The translations under genes were made by a program, and so were the position numbers. Positions 17,256 through 24,975 of a stretch of DNA of 64,000 nt are shown here, in pieces. The number at the start of each line of letters is the position of its first letter. Within the stretch, counting starts at the first letter, position 1. The notes below the pieces were generated by a model. The model saw only the letters and a program-made list of their open reading frames with translations, searched no databases and had not been told where the DNA came from. Source of the stretch: Geobacteraceae bacterium (lineage in GTDB: Bacteria; Desulfobacterota; Desulfuromonadia; Desulfuromonadales; BM103); assembly GCA_024641085.1 (NCBI GenBank), contig JAHEDT010000009.1, forward strand, positions 1-64,000, read 5' to 3'.

Positions 17256-17450
17256 GATTCTCCTTATGCAATCTAGCTCAGAAAGAAAAAAGGGGCTTCT
17301 CATGAGGCCTTTGCGAAGCTTCAATAATGCTCATTATACCCAGTGGAGACTTTAGGTCAAAAGAGTGGGTTTCTTGCTTATGTTCCTCCATGTGTTCGGA
17401 GGACGAGAAATTGGCCAAGCTGCAATTTACTTAGAAACCCTGCAATGTGA

Positions 17451-17495
17451 GAAAAACCCACGGTCCGAAGATTGGGGGCTTTAGTGATTTATAAG
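17451..17495 (+). repeat. Dispersed hairpin repeat, type B, copy 5
   Basis: GAAAAACCCACGGTCCGAAG followed by ATTGGGGGCTTTAGTGATTT and ATAAG. The stem is imperfect but the loop CGGTCCGAAGAT and the GTGATTTATA tail are kept. It ends where the missing 5' half of the adjacent tRNA would begin. Confidence 0.6.
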
Positions 17496-17519
17496 TAATA
17501 GCGTCGTTTGATAGCCCAC

Positions 17520-17569
17520 CTTGTTTCTTAAACAGGAGGGTTCTGGTTCGCGCCCAGCCAGCCCGACCA
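17520..17569 (+). pseudogene. 3' half of a tRNA gene (remnant)
   Basis: An anticodon stem CTTGT/ACAGG with a seven-base loop TTCTTAA is followed by a five-base variable region, a T-arm TCTGG-TTCGCGC-CCAGC, an acceptor 3' strand CAGCCCG, A73 and an encoded CCA. Spacing from anticodon arm to CCA matches a canonical tRNA exactly. No D-arm or 5' acceptor strand (CGGGCTG expected) is present upstream, and the invariant T-loop A58 is C. It is a broken gene or integration scar, not a working tRNA. Confidence 0.4.
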
Positions 17570-17582
17570 TTCATTTCATGAA

Positions 17583-17612
17583 AGCGCCCTTCTCGGGGCG
17601 CTGTCAGTTTTT
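17583..17612 (+). terminator. Rho-independent terminator after the tRNA remnant
   Basis: AGCGCCC and GGGCGCT form a stem with a short loop, followed a few bases later by TTTTT. It lies 14 bases after the CCA of the tRNA remnant, as terminators of tRNA genes often do. Confidence 0.6.
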
Positions 17613-17899
17613 GGGACTCTGGTCCAGGGTCGTGCGCCGGTACTTCTCTGGGGTTTTTTCTTTCCTTTTAAACTCAGGATATCGCATCTCCTGAAAAATG
17701 ACTTGTCAGGTCATCAATAGCTGTTATGGTTACACAATGCTCAAACCTGGTTTACTTCAAAAGAGTACGCCGACAACAGACCTTTTAGTCCACCATTTAA
17801 CAAAGTCACGAGAACGGTGTTAGTCCGCCTGCTTCTTCAACAGTGCAAATTCGTCACATTGTCAATTAAGAAGCTCACGACTTAGAAAGGATGTTGAAC

Positions 17900-18835
17900 A
17901 TGACCAAGCTAGCCGTAGTTCAGAGAACTCCGGCGTTTCTGGACAAAGATAAATGCATTGAGTGTGCCGTTGAATCCATTGCAGAAGCCGCCTCAAGTGG
18001 CGCCAACCTCGTCATATTCACCGAAGCGTTCATCCCCGGTTACCCATCATGGATCTGGCGACTCAGGCCAAGGGGAGACTGGAACCTCTCAGAAGAACTC
18101 TACAAGCGCTTATTGAACAACGCAGTGCATATAGATTCCGGGGATTTGAACCCAATCTATGAAGCGGCCAAGAGGCAGAATGTTACAGTAATTTGCGGCA
18201 TCGAAGAGAGAGACAGCCAGCTCAGCCAGTCCACCCTTTACAACACCGTCATCGTTATCGGCGCAGATGGCAAACTACTCAACAAACATCGAAAACTGAT
18301 GCCCACCAATCCTGAACGGATGGTGTGGGGATTCGGAGATGCCTCGGGGCTGAAAGTTGTCGATACACCGGCAGGTCGTGTCGGTACATTGTTGTGCTGG
18401 GAAAACTACATGCCATTGGCCAGGTACGCCATCTATTCCCAGGGAGTGCAAATCTATATCGCTCCGACCTACGACAGTGGCGACAACTGGATCGGCACCA
18501 TGCAGCACATTGCCAGAGAAGGCCGTTGTTGGGTCGTCGGTTGCGGGAATCTCATGCACACCAAAGACCTCCCGGCTGACCTCCCGGAGAAAACCATGAT
18601 GTTTCCAGACGATGAGTGGGTCAATCCGGGAGATTCTGTGGTCATCGCCCCCGACGGCGAAGTTGCGGCCGGCCCAATGCGTAAAGAGGCGGGGATTCTA
18701 TTTTGTGAGGTTGATCTGCAAAAAGTTGGTCTCGCCAAAAGGACCCTTGATGTCGTCGGACACTATGCGCGGCCAGACATTTTTACCCTGCATGTAAACA
18801 CTCGTCCACAAACGCCCGTACAATTTGACGTCTAG
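17900..18835 (+). CDS. Nitrilase (carbon-nitrogen hydrolase)
   Basis: This 311-residue nitrilase-superfamily enzyme hydrolyses nitriles to acids and ammonia, or related C-N bonds. The catalytic triad is visible as Glu42 (FTEAFIPGYP), Lys132 (HRKLMPT) and Cys166 (LLCWENYMPLARY). The CWENYMP signature is that of true nitrilases rather than amidases or beta-ureidopropionases. The start at the second ATG (17900) is eight bases from AAAGGA. It is followed 45 bases later by a GFA-family gene, probably in one transcript. The natural substrate is unknown. Confidence 0.85.
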   Translation: MTKLAVVQRTPAFLDKDKCIECAVESIAEAASSGANLVIFTEAFIPGYPSWIWRLRPRGDWNLSEELYKRLLNNAVHIDSGDLNPIYEAAKRQNVTVICGIEERDSQLSQSTLYNTVIVIGADGKLLNKHRKLMPTNPERMVWGFGDASGLKVVDTPAGRVGTLLCWENYMPLARYAIYSQGVQIYIAPTYDSGDNWIGTMQHIAREGRCWVVGCGNLMHTKDLPADLPEKTMMFPDDEWVNPGDSVVIAPDGEVAAGPMRKEAGILFCEVDLQKVGLAKRTLDVVGHYARPDIFTLHVNTRPQTPVQFDV

Positions 18836-18880
18836 AATTTTAGCGTCAGCACTTATCACAAGCCAAAGAGGAGAAGACTG

Positions 18881-19336
18881 ATGAGCCTATCTCAGGATTA
18901 TAAAGGAAGCTGTTTTTGCGGAGCAGTTGAGTTCTCTTTACGTGGGGCCCCGGCCGCCATGGCCTATTGTCATTGCAGCTCATGCCGTCATTGGTCTGCG
19001 GGACCTGTTAACGCCTTTACCCTGTGGCAACCGGAGAACTTTAAAATTACCAAGGGAGCCGACTACATTGGCGCATATGACAAAACCGCCGCCACAAAAA
19101 ACGAAGCAGGCATGAGCAATCGTCAATGGTGCAAGACCTGCGGTGGCCATGTGTACATTGATCATCCTTCGATGGGTGTCGTTGATGTGCCTGCCGTGTT
19201 AATAGAGGGGTTTAAGTTTGAACCTGGTTTCCATGTGCACTATCAGGAGACTGTTCACCCGATGAAAGATGGGTTGCCCAAGTTTAAAGATCTTCCTGAG
19301 GGCGCTGGAGGATCTGGACAAGAGCTGGCAGAATAA
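18881..19336 (+). CDS. GFA-family (CENP-V/GFA) zinc protein
   Basis: This 151-residue protein has the GFA zinc-binding cysteines: GSCFCGAVEFSL, then YCHCSSCRHWS and WCKTCGGHVY. The family is named for a glutathione-dependent formaldehyde-activating activity, but many members lack that function, so only the fold and zinc sites are assigned. GAGGAGA precedes the ATG. Cotranscription with the nitrilase suggests a role in handling the same compound or its product. That is inference. Confidence 0.8.
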   Translation: MSLSQDYKGSCFCGAVEFSLRGAPAAMAYCHCSSCRHWSAGPVNAFTLWQPENFKITKGADYIGAYDKTAATKNEAGMSNRQWCKTCGGHVYIDHPSMGVVDVPAVLIEGFKFEPGFHVHYQETVHPMKDGLPKFKDLPEGAGGSGQELAE

Positions 19337-19509
19337 GAGCGCTCAATCTTGACCTGGGAGCAACCTCCCAGGAGGCGCTCTTAGTTTTTATCGCGACTCC
19401 AATCAGGAATGTTTTGGATGCCTCTCAATAGTCTTAATAACATCCTGCATTGTTTGAGTGCCATGAAATAGATCGAAAAAGCTATGTACATAAAAATCCA
19501 GATAAATAG

Positions 19510-19560
19510 TGAAAGACCCCGATCCGAAGACCGAGGGCTTGAGTGTTTTATAGATGATGC
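19510..19560 (+). repeat. Dispersed hairpin repeat, type B, copy 6
   Basis: GAAAGACCCCGATCCGAAGA followed by CCGAGGGCTTGAGTGTTTTA and TAGATGATGC. It is the last copy of the family in this window. Confidence 0.6.
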
Positions 19561-19651
19561 AAGTTGAAACTCACTCAAGCTATATCTCCGCGGCATGGAA
19601 TGTCCGATATTCAAGGGGATCAAAATAGAGCGCGAGCAGAGCATTAAAATC

Positions 19652-19683
19652 AAGGGCGGCAGATTGGATATCTGCCGCCCTTG
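19652..19683 (-). terminator. Strong hairpin terminator of the ligase cluster
   Basis: AAGGGCGGCAGAT and ATCTGCCGCCCTT are perfect 13-base arms around a six-base loop. On the minus strand the stem is followed by GATTTTAAT. It ends the four-gene ligase/peptidase unit. Confidence 0.75.
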
Positions 19684-19717
19684 TCAGTTCATCCCGTGGC
19701 AACCGAGGGTCATGTCG

Positions 19718-20428
19718 TCAGGCCCCTGCCGACAGCGCCGCCCGGAGGCTTGACCCGACCGCCCCCTGCAGGGCTTGCCAGGCTTCAGGCGCACCGAACA
19801 CCAGGGATTGATTGATCTCGAGTTCGATCGCCTGATAGCGATCCCCGGCATACTGCCGGCGGTAGCCCGACTGGTGGCCGTCATGAACGCCGCGATACGG
19901 ATCGTTCATGCGCACCCGCAGATCGGGCCTGGCGCTCTGCAGTGCCCTCTGCAGCAACCTGGCGAAGGTCTTTTCTTCGACTCTATGCGGGTTGTAGAGA
20001 ATGCCGATATCCGTGGTGCGCGGCTTGTCGTCGAGCACCGGGGTGAAGGAGTGGATCCCCAGATGCAGGACGCTCTCCCCTGCCCTGTGGTGTGCAGCAA
20101 TCCAGGCAGAGACGCGCGCCCGGAATGGCCGGTAGTAGGAGTCAAGCAGCCACTCTTTATCGGCCGTGTCGAGTTGACGGCTAAACTCCGACCAGAGAGT
20201 CCGGTTGTGCGGTGACCGGTTGTGATCGACCAGCAGGCGCGTGACCTGCCCTTTAAAGCAGGGGGCATGGAGCTCTCCGGCGAGGTATTCGGCCAGTTCC
20301 AGGGCGCCGGCATCATAACCACGGTGACTTTGCAGGACGACCTCATGCCCCTCGAACAGGCCATGGAATCTCGGCGGAACATGGTTCACCGCATGCTCGC
20401 AGCTGATCAGCAGAACCGGCTCAGGCAC
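19718..20428 (-). CDS. N-formylglutamate amidohydrolase-like enzyme
   Basis: This protein of about 236 residues is related to N-formylglutamate deformylase (HutG type), zinc amidohydrolases that release an acyl group from glutamate. The conserved ISCEHAVNHVP start, HRGYDAGALELA, DHNRS and HLGIHSFTP (metal ligands) and a C-terminal AIELEINQSL are all present. The start is taken as GTG at 20428, overlapping the ligase stop as GTGCCTGA, which implies translational coupling. There is no histidine-degradation gene nearby. In this cluster it more probably trims or recycles a glutamyl product of the two ligases. Confidence 0.8.
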   Translation of the reverse strand: MPEPVLLISCEHAVNHVPPRFHGLFEGHEVVLQSHRGYDAGALELAEYLAGELHAPCFKGQVTRLLVDHNRSPHNRTLWSEFSRQLDTADKEWLLDSYYRPFRARVSAWIAAHHRAGESVLHLGIHSFTPVLDDKPRTTDIGILYNPHRVEEKTFARLLQRALQSARPDLRVRMNDPYRGVHDGHQSGYRRQYAGDRYQAIELEINQSLVFGAPEAWQALQGAVGSSLRAALSAGA

Positions 20429-21650
20429 GGAACAAGACCCCTTCCTGCAGGCAGTCACAGAGTTCCCGGTAGACCGCAGCCAGGCGGTCACGATCCGGGT
20501 CATCGCCGAGCGCGGCAAGCAGGCGTCGGGCAAGCGGGCCCTCGTCGAAAATCACCTGCAGAGCCGACCAGGCCTCGTTCTCCCTTGGAATCAGGCGTTC
20601 CGCCAGGGTCCTCCACAGATCGCCCACCGTCATGCTGGGGTCACTCACACCGAACATGGCCAGGTAACGCGCATCGTCAATCACGCAGCCGCGTCCCTCC
20701 CTGAGCACCGTGGTGAAAACCCCGGCCAGCTGCGATTCGTGCCAGGCCTGCTGAGCTTCCCGCGACGCCCTGGTTTCCGCCACCAGTTCCCCGATCACCG
20801 CCACCACCAGCTGCTGGATCGCCAGGTCGGCAGCCGGGCACTCCTGGACGTCGAGCAGCCGGATTTCGATGGTATTGCGCTCGAAGCGGGCGATAGCGCC
20901 CCGCGAGTTCAGCCACTCCTCCTGGAGAATAGCGGTCGGGTCATGAGGTGCGATATCCCGGTACATCGCCTCGAGAATAACCTCCGTATAGGCCTGCCTG
21001 GTAAACGCCGCTTCCGGGATGACCTGACCGGTAATCGACGGGATCCGCGCCTGGTTGAAGCGGTAAACCTCGAGCCGGTTGTCGAGCAGGCCGGTCACCT
21101 TGCCGCCCACCACCGGGCTGGCCGCAGCGATCGCCGGCAGCAGCGGCAGGACCAGGCGCACTGCGGCATGCAGCCGGCCGAATTCATCGTCATTGGCAAA
21201 TGGCAGGTTCAGATGGGCGCTCTGCAGGTTGCTCCAGCCATGTCCGCGGCAGCCGAATACCTGGTTATAGGCATTGTAGATATCCCGATTGCCGTGGGGC
21301 CAGAGCTTGGTTTCGAGATCGGGGTCCATCCAGGGGTGCATGGCACCGGGCATCAGCATGCCTGCGAACGGCTCGAGCATACGGTTGATTTCCCGCGCCT
21401 GCCGTGAGAACTCCCCGGCCAATCCTTCGAGGGACTGTGCAGGACCGTTGGTCTTCAGCTCTATGACATGCAGAACCAGTTCATTTGACCAGCGCAGTGC
21501 CCCGCGCTTGACCTCGTTGACAGTGCGTCCGGCGACCGCCTTGAGCAGGGCATCGGTAACCGGCAGGACCGCCAGCGTCTTGCGATGAACGATCATGTAC
21601 TCGAGTTCGACCCCGTAACCCTGGAACAGTCCCAGCTTCTTGTGTGTCAC
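20421..21650 (-). CDS. GCS2-type carboxylate-amine ligase
   Basis: This 409-residue protein belongs to the glutamate-cysteine ligase 2 / YbdK fold. GYGVELEYMIV at the N-terminus, ELKTNGP, MHPWMD, WSNLQSAHLNLPF and TIEIRLLD carry the acidic metal- and substrate-binding residues of glutamine-synthetase-like ligases. It joins a carboxylate (often glutamate) to an amine with ATP. It starts with GTG in a GTGA overlap with the RimK gene stop and has GGGAGGGG as ribosome site, so translation is coupled. The partner substrate is unknown. Confidence 0.8.
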   Translation of the reverse strand: MTHKKLGLFQGYGVELEYMIVHRKTLAVLPVTDALLKAVAGRTVNEVKRGALRWSNELVLHVIELKTNGPAQSLEGLAGEFSRQAREINRMLEPFAGMLMPGAMHPWMDPDLETKLWPHGNRDIYNAYNQVFGCRGHGWSNLQSAHLNLPFANDDEFGRLHAAVRLVLPLLPAIAAASPVVGGKVTGLLDNRLEVYRFNQARIPSITGQVIPEAAFTRQAYTEVILEAMYRDIAPHDPTAILQEEWLNSRGAIARFERNTIEIRLLDVQECPAADLAIQQLVVAVIGELVAETRASREAQQAWHESQLAGVFTTVLREGRGCVIDDARYLAMFGVSDPSMTVGDLWRTLAERLIPRENEAWSALQVIFDEGPLARRLLAALGDDPDRDRLAAVYRELCDCLQEGVLFRA

Positions 21651-23119
21651 CAGCCCCTCCCTTTGTGTTGCTCGACACGACGGAACATCACGCGCATGAT
21701 TCGGTCATAGAGTTCATTCTTGAGGACCTGGTCTTCCACACCGGCATCGATGTTCGGGTTGTCATTGACTTCGATAATGTAGACCTGGTTGCCAACCTGC
21801 TTGAGATCGACCCCGTAGAGACCGTCCCCGATCAGGTTGGCCGCCTTGAGGGCCATGCGCAGAACGGGCGTCGGCAGGTGTTCCACGGGCAGGGTATCGA
21901 AACGACCTTCGGTTCTGGCACCGTCTCCGTCACGCTTGAGGATCTGCCAATGCTGCTTGACCATGTAGTAGCGGCACCCGTACAGGGGCTGCCGGTCGAA
22001 GATCCCGACCCGCCAGTCGAAGGACGTTGGCAGGAACTCCTGGGCAATGACCAGGTCCGACTTGGCGAACAGACGGTCGAGCTTTTCTTTGAGCTCCCCC
22101 TGATCGGCGGCTTTGACAACCCCCTGGGAAAACGAGGAATCCGGCTGTTTGAGCACCACCGGGAAACCGAGTTCATCGGCGATCTGACTGCGGTTGCCGC
22201 GATGCACAACCAGGGTACTGGGGGTCGGCACCTTGTGTCGCTCGAGGATCTCGGCAAGGAACACTTTGTTGGTGCATTTGAGGATCGACTCGGGGTCGTC
22301 GATCACCACCAGTCCTTCCGCTTCAGCTCGGCGGGCGAAACGGTAGGTGTGGTGGTTGACGCTGGTCGTCTCGCGAATGAAGAGCGCGTCGAACTCGGCG
22401 AGACGACCGAAGTCATCGCGGGTGATCTGCTCCACGGCGAAACCGTGCTTCTGTGCGGCGCGCTCGAAGCGCTGCAGGGCCTTGGCATCCGAGGGGGCAT
22501 CACCATCGTTGTTGCCGACCAGGATGGCCAGATCGTAGCGCGCCCGGACCCTGGCCTTAGGCGTATGATAGCGCCCGGCAAAGTAGGTACGGGCAGCCTC
22601 GAGCATGAAATCGTGGTGGTCTTCCGGTACATCGCTGACCGCGACCGGGCCAATGCTCTGCAACAGCCACTTGTTCATGCGGATGCTCCAGGTGAACTGA
22701 GCGCGCAGTAAGGGTGCCGGAAAGAGCCCGAACAATTTCTGGCTGAGCCGCTCGTAGCGTTTCGCCAGGTTGCGGCCGAAGTAGATGCTCAGAGTAAACT
22801 CCTTGCTCTGCAGCGGACCGAGGTTCTTCTGGATCAGGGCATCGAGTTCCTCGGAGATGGTCCGCACGATCACCTGGGATTTGAGATCCTGGATCGTCTG
22901 GACCCCGGGAAGCGGCCGGTGACCGCGGGCAGCTGCGAGCAGAGAGACGTAATAACCCAGGCTCTGGTAGCGGTAGGAGCGACAGAGGTTGAAGACCTTC
23001 AGGGCACGCCGAACGGTAAAGCTCGAGTCGGTCAGATACTGGCGCGCGGCGACCACTTCCACATCCGGCAGGGCATGGGACCAATCGACGGGGTCATCGA
23101 CAACGATCAAGGTTGGCAT
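21647..23119 (-). CDS. RimK-like ATP-grasp ligase with N-terminal RLAN-type domain
   Basis: This is a 490-residue two-part protein. Residues 1-190 form the extra N-terminal domain seen in long RimK-like ligases (TLIVVDDPVDW, TISEELDALIQKNL, YFGRNLAKRYERLSQKLFG). Residues 195-480 are an ATP-grasp domain: DALFIRETTSVNHHTYRFAR, DDPESILKCTNKV, FPVVLKQPDSSFSQGV and the Mg-binding GVDLKQVGNQVYIIEVNDNP. RimK enzymes add amino acids, typically glutamate, to a carboxyl group on proteins or small molecules. It overlaps the peptidase gene by 26 bases. The acceptor is unknown. Confidence 0.85.
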   Translation of the reverse strand: MPTLIVVDDPVDWSHALPDVEVVAARQYLTDSSFTVRRALKVFNLCRSYRYQSLGYYVSLLAAARGHRPLPGVQTIQDLKSQVIVRTISEELDALIQKNLGPLQSKEFTLSIYFGRNLAKRYERLSQKLFGLFPAPLLRAQFTWSIRMNKWLLQSIGPVAVSDVPEDHHDFMLEAARTYFAGRYHTPKARVRARYDLAILVGNNDGDAPSDAKALQRFERAAQKHGFAVEQITRDDFGRLAEFDALFIRETTSVNHHTYRFARRAEAEGLVVIDDPESILKCTNKVFLAEILERHKVPTPSTLVVHRGNRSQIADELGFPVVLKQPDSSFSQGVVKAADQGELKEKLDRLFAKSDLVIAQEFLPTSFDWRVGIFDRQPLYGCRYYMVKQHWQILKRDGDGARTEGRFDTLPVEHLPTPVLRMALKAANLIGDGLYGVDLKQVGNQVYIIEVNDNPNIDAGVEDQVLKNELYDRIMRVMFRRVEQHKGRGW

Positions 23120-23837
23120 ATGGTTCCTTTTTGTGCACAGGCGGCTCGATGATGATCAGGTTCCCGTCATAGGTGAGCACCCCGAGCAGGATGGCATTGA
23201 TGACGCGGGCGATCGGGCTGTGATAATTCTGCCCGACACCGAGGAAATTGGTGTGCAGGGGGTCTGCAATCAGGACCTCGCGGGTTTCGCGGTCGTATCC
23301 GCAGAGCACCACGAAATGCCCCGAAGGTTCACCGCGAACATCGTCGTAATCGCAATTCGGGCCGAACTCGCGAGGACTGCGATAGAGGAAGGTCGCGCTC
23401 AGGCCAGTGATGATCGGCAGCTTCCGCTTGAGAAAACGCCGGATCAGTGCTGGAGTCAGGTCGGCCATGCGCAAGCGGCCGCCGAGATTAAAGAATTCGA
23501 GGTAGGCTTCGGTCGTCGTGTGCAGCTTCGGGTCAGCCTTGACGGCCAGTTGCGCCACGAGCCGCTCGCGTATATCTGGCCCCTGCGGCTCCAGCCAGGT
23601 CGGGTCGAAGAGTTGCATCTTGTAGGTGTAAATCGTAACGCGGTATCCCTTGCGCAGGGCATGACAGGCGAGCCAGACACCCAGCGTGCCTCCCCCCTCC
23701 AGCATGGGAACTTCACCGATGACCCGGTCAAGCGGCAAATTCTCTCCATAGTACCCGTAAACAGCCTGCAGGCAGGTCGGGCCGCAGGTGATCTCGTCCG
23801 GCTGCGGCAGGATGTTGAGTGAGAGCCTAGTCTCCAT
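23094..23837 (-). CDS. C39-like papain-fold peptidase
   Basis: This protein of about 247 residues has the cysteine-protease signature PQPDEITCGPTCLQAVYGYY (Cys18), a catalytic His174 in GHFVVLCGYD and Asp192 in IADPL. That is the order of the C39 (bacteriocin-leader) peptidase family. It lacks any membrane or ABC domain, so it is a free-standing cytosolic peptidase or transglutaminase-like enzyme. It is the first gene of the ligase cluster. METRLS is used as the start; an ATG six codons upstream is equally possible because neither has a strong ribosome site. Confidence 0.8.
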   Translation of the reverse strand: METRLSLNILPQPDEITCGPTCLQAVYGYYGENLPLDRVIGEVPMLEGGGTLGVWLACHALRKGYRVTIYTYKMQLFDPTWLEPQGPDIRERLVAQLAVKADPKLHTTTEAYLEFFNLGGRLRMADLTPALIRRFLKRKLPIITGLSATFLYRSPREFGPNCDYDDVRGEPSGHFVVLCGYDRETREVLIADPLHTNFLGVGQNYHSPIARVINAILLGVLTYDGNLIIIEPPVHKKEPYANLDRCR

Positions 23838-24057
23838 TGAAATTACGGGCCACATCCTCGGATAGCCATGATTGGCATGACGGTTTGTGGCCGAAAATCA
23901 TTATAACAAGGATTCAGAAAACACAACCGAAAATCAGGGGTATTCTAGCGGATGTGGAGGGTCGTATGCCGGCCCTGACGAGCGGGGATTGCATCTCCCG
24001 GGTTCCCTGCCATAATGAAGAAAGCTTAACAGGCATGAAATCTTCAGGGAGGCCGCC

Positions 24058-24234
24058 ATGACCATCTACCGCAAATGGTATTGCAACTGCAGAGGCAAAC
24101 CGGTTGAGCTCACGGCAGTGGAGACAGCCGAAGACGAACCTATCGAACCAGCCTGCCAGCGTTGCGGCGCCTCACCCTCATCCGATCCCCGCCACACCAT
24201 TGCCTACCGGGATGAGAACAACTGGGAAGATTGA
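24058..24234 (+). CDS. Small zinc-ribbon-like protein
   Basis: This 58-residue protein begins MTIYRKWYCNCRGKPVELTA and has two cysteine pairs, CNC near residues 9-11 and CQRC at 33-36. That suggests a small metal-binding ribbon. AGGGAGG lies at the right distance upstream of the ATG. It is divergent from the ligase cluster and followed on the opposite strand by a DUF4177 gene. I recognise no named family. The ribosome site and clean reading frame support it as real. Confidence 0.6.
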   Translation: MTIYRKWYCNCRGKPVELTAVETAEDEPIEPACQRCGASPSSDPRHTIAYRDENNWED

Positions 24235-24280
24235 AAACGCCGGGAACCGGATGGCTGGCGACGGGACTTCTTGCCCAAAA

Positions 24281-24463
24281 CTAATGCCCCGGTTCGACTG
24301 CGCGGGTAAAAATTACGAACGCCATGGCTGGCCTTTTGCTGGCTTCGCGGACCACGAACTGGACGTTGTCGAAGTGCCAGCCCTGCACCGTCCAGTTGTT
24401 CAGCACTGCTTCGATCGATTCATCCGTAACGACGGCAAGCTCCACGACCTTGTATTCGATCAT
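24281..24463 (-). CDS. DUF4177-type small protein
   Basis: This 60-residue protein begins MIEYKVVELAVVTDESIEAV and has LNNWTVQGWHFDNVQFVV near its centre. The pattern YKVVE...LN..G.EGW is that of DUF4177 proteins, short alpha/beta domains of unknown function. AAAGGGT precedes the ATG. It is convergent with the small zinc-ribbon gene. Confidence 0.7.
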   Translation of the reverse strand: MIEYKVVELAVVTDESIEAVLNNWTVQGWHFDNVQFVVREASKRPAMAFVIFTRAVEPGH

Positions 24464-24510
24464 CGTCTGACCCTTTCTGTTAAATTACGGACATTTATCC
24501 AAAAACAAAG

Positions 24511-24645
24511 CTTAGCGACCAAGTCACCAAGACACGAAACAGTCACTGGTCTTGTTGTGCAAGCTGAACCCTTGCTTGGCCTGATCAATCGATCTTAACC
24601 CGAAATAAAGCACGATATGGTGTCGTCGTGTCTTGGTGGCAAGCA
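24511..24645. repeat. Small element with CACCAAGACACGA terminal inverted repeats
   Basis: GTCACCAAGACACGA at the left end is matched by TCGTGTCTTGGTGGC at the right end (14 of 15 complementary), about 110 bases apart. The ends resemble the CCACCAAGACACCAAG-type repeats common in many bacterial genomes. There is no coding capacity. Confidence 0.5.
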
Positions 24646-24805
24646 TCACCATTTTATGGGATAGAGAACCGAAAATTAATGGACTTTCCCTCGGCGCCCT
24701 TCGCCCTTCTGCGTATCCTCCTTTTCCAGTTTATAGAACTTATTTATTTATAGCTTGCCTGCAGGAACGAGGTAAAGCGTCTAGCTGGCACATCAAAAAC
24801 CATAT

Positions 24806-24841
24806 TAATAACGTTTTATCTTATAAGATAAAACGTTATTA
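24806..24841. repeat. 36-base perfect palindrome
   Basis: TAATAACGTTTTATCTTA and its exact reverse complement are directly joined with no loop. A T-run is absent on either side, so it is not a standard terminator. It may be a protein-binding site or cruciform-forming sequence. Confidence 0.55.
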
Positions 24842-24947
24842 TATCCTCGCCCCCGACACGATTTTTAATAAAAGTTAATTCTTTCGGGATTTCGTATAGT
24901 TTTACCAAGCACCCCCTTGCAATGGTCGGTTTACCGAAAATTTTAGG

Positions 24948-24975
24948 TTGACATCTTTTTAGAACGACGTATCAT
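24948..24975 (+). promoter_or_regulatory. Sigma-70-like promoter for the acetate permease genes
   Basis: TTGACA at 24948-24953 and TATCAT at 24970-24975 are separated by 16 bases. It lies about 245 bases before the DUF485 start and is the best promoter match in the gap. Confidence 0.5.

Larger units (their letters stand above)
17256..17899. other. Intergenic region with repeat B, tRNA remnant and terminator
   Basis: This 644-base gap holds a type B repeat (17451-17495), the 3' half of a tRNA-like sequence (17520-17569) and a plus-strand terminator (17583-17612). The rest, up to the nitrilase start, shows no gene or clear regulatory motif. Confidence 0.45.
19337..19717. other. Intergenic region with repeat B and terminator
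   Basis: It contains type B copy 6 (19510-19560) and a strong terminator (19652-19683). There is no gene. It marks the end of the repeat-rich AT-leaning part of the window. Confidence 0.5.

Noticed and set aside
24914-24930. Possible sigma-54 promoter AGCACCCCCTTGCA before actP
   Set aside because: The spacing between the doublets is nine instead of ten and the GG is AG; the nearby TTGACA/TATCAT fits better.
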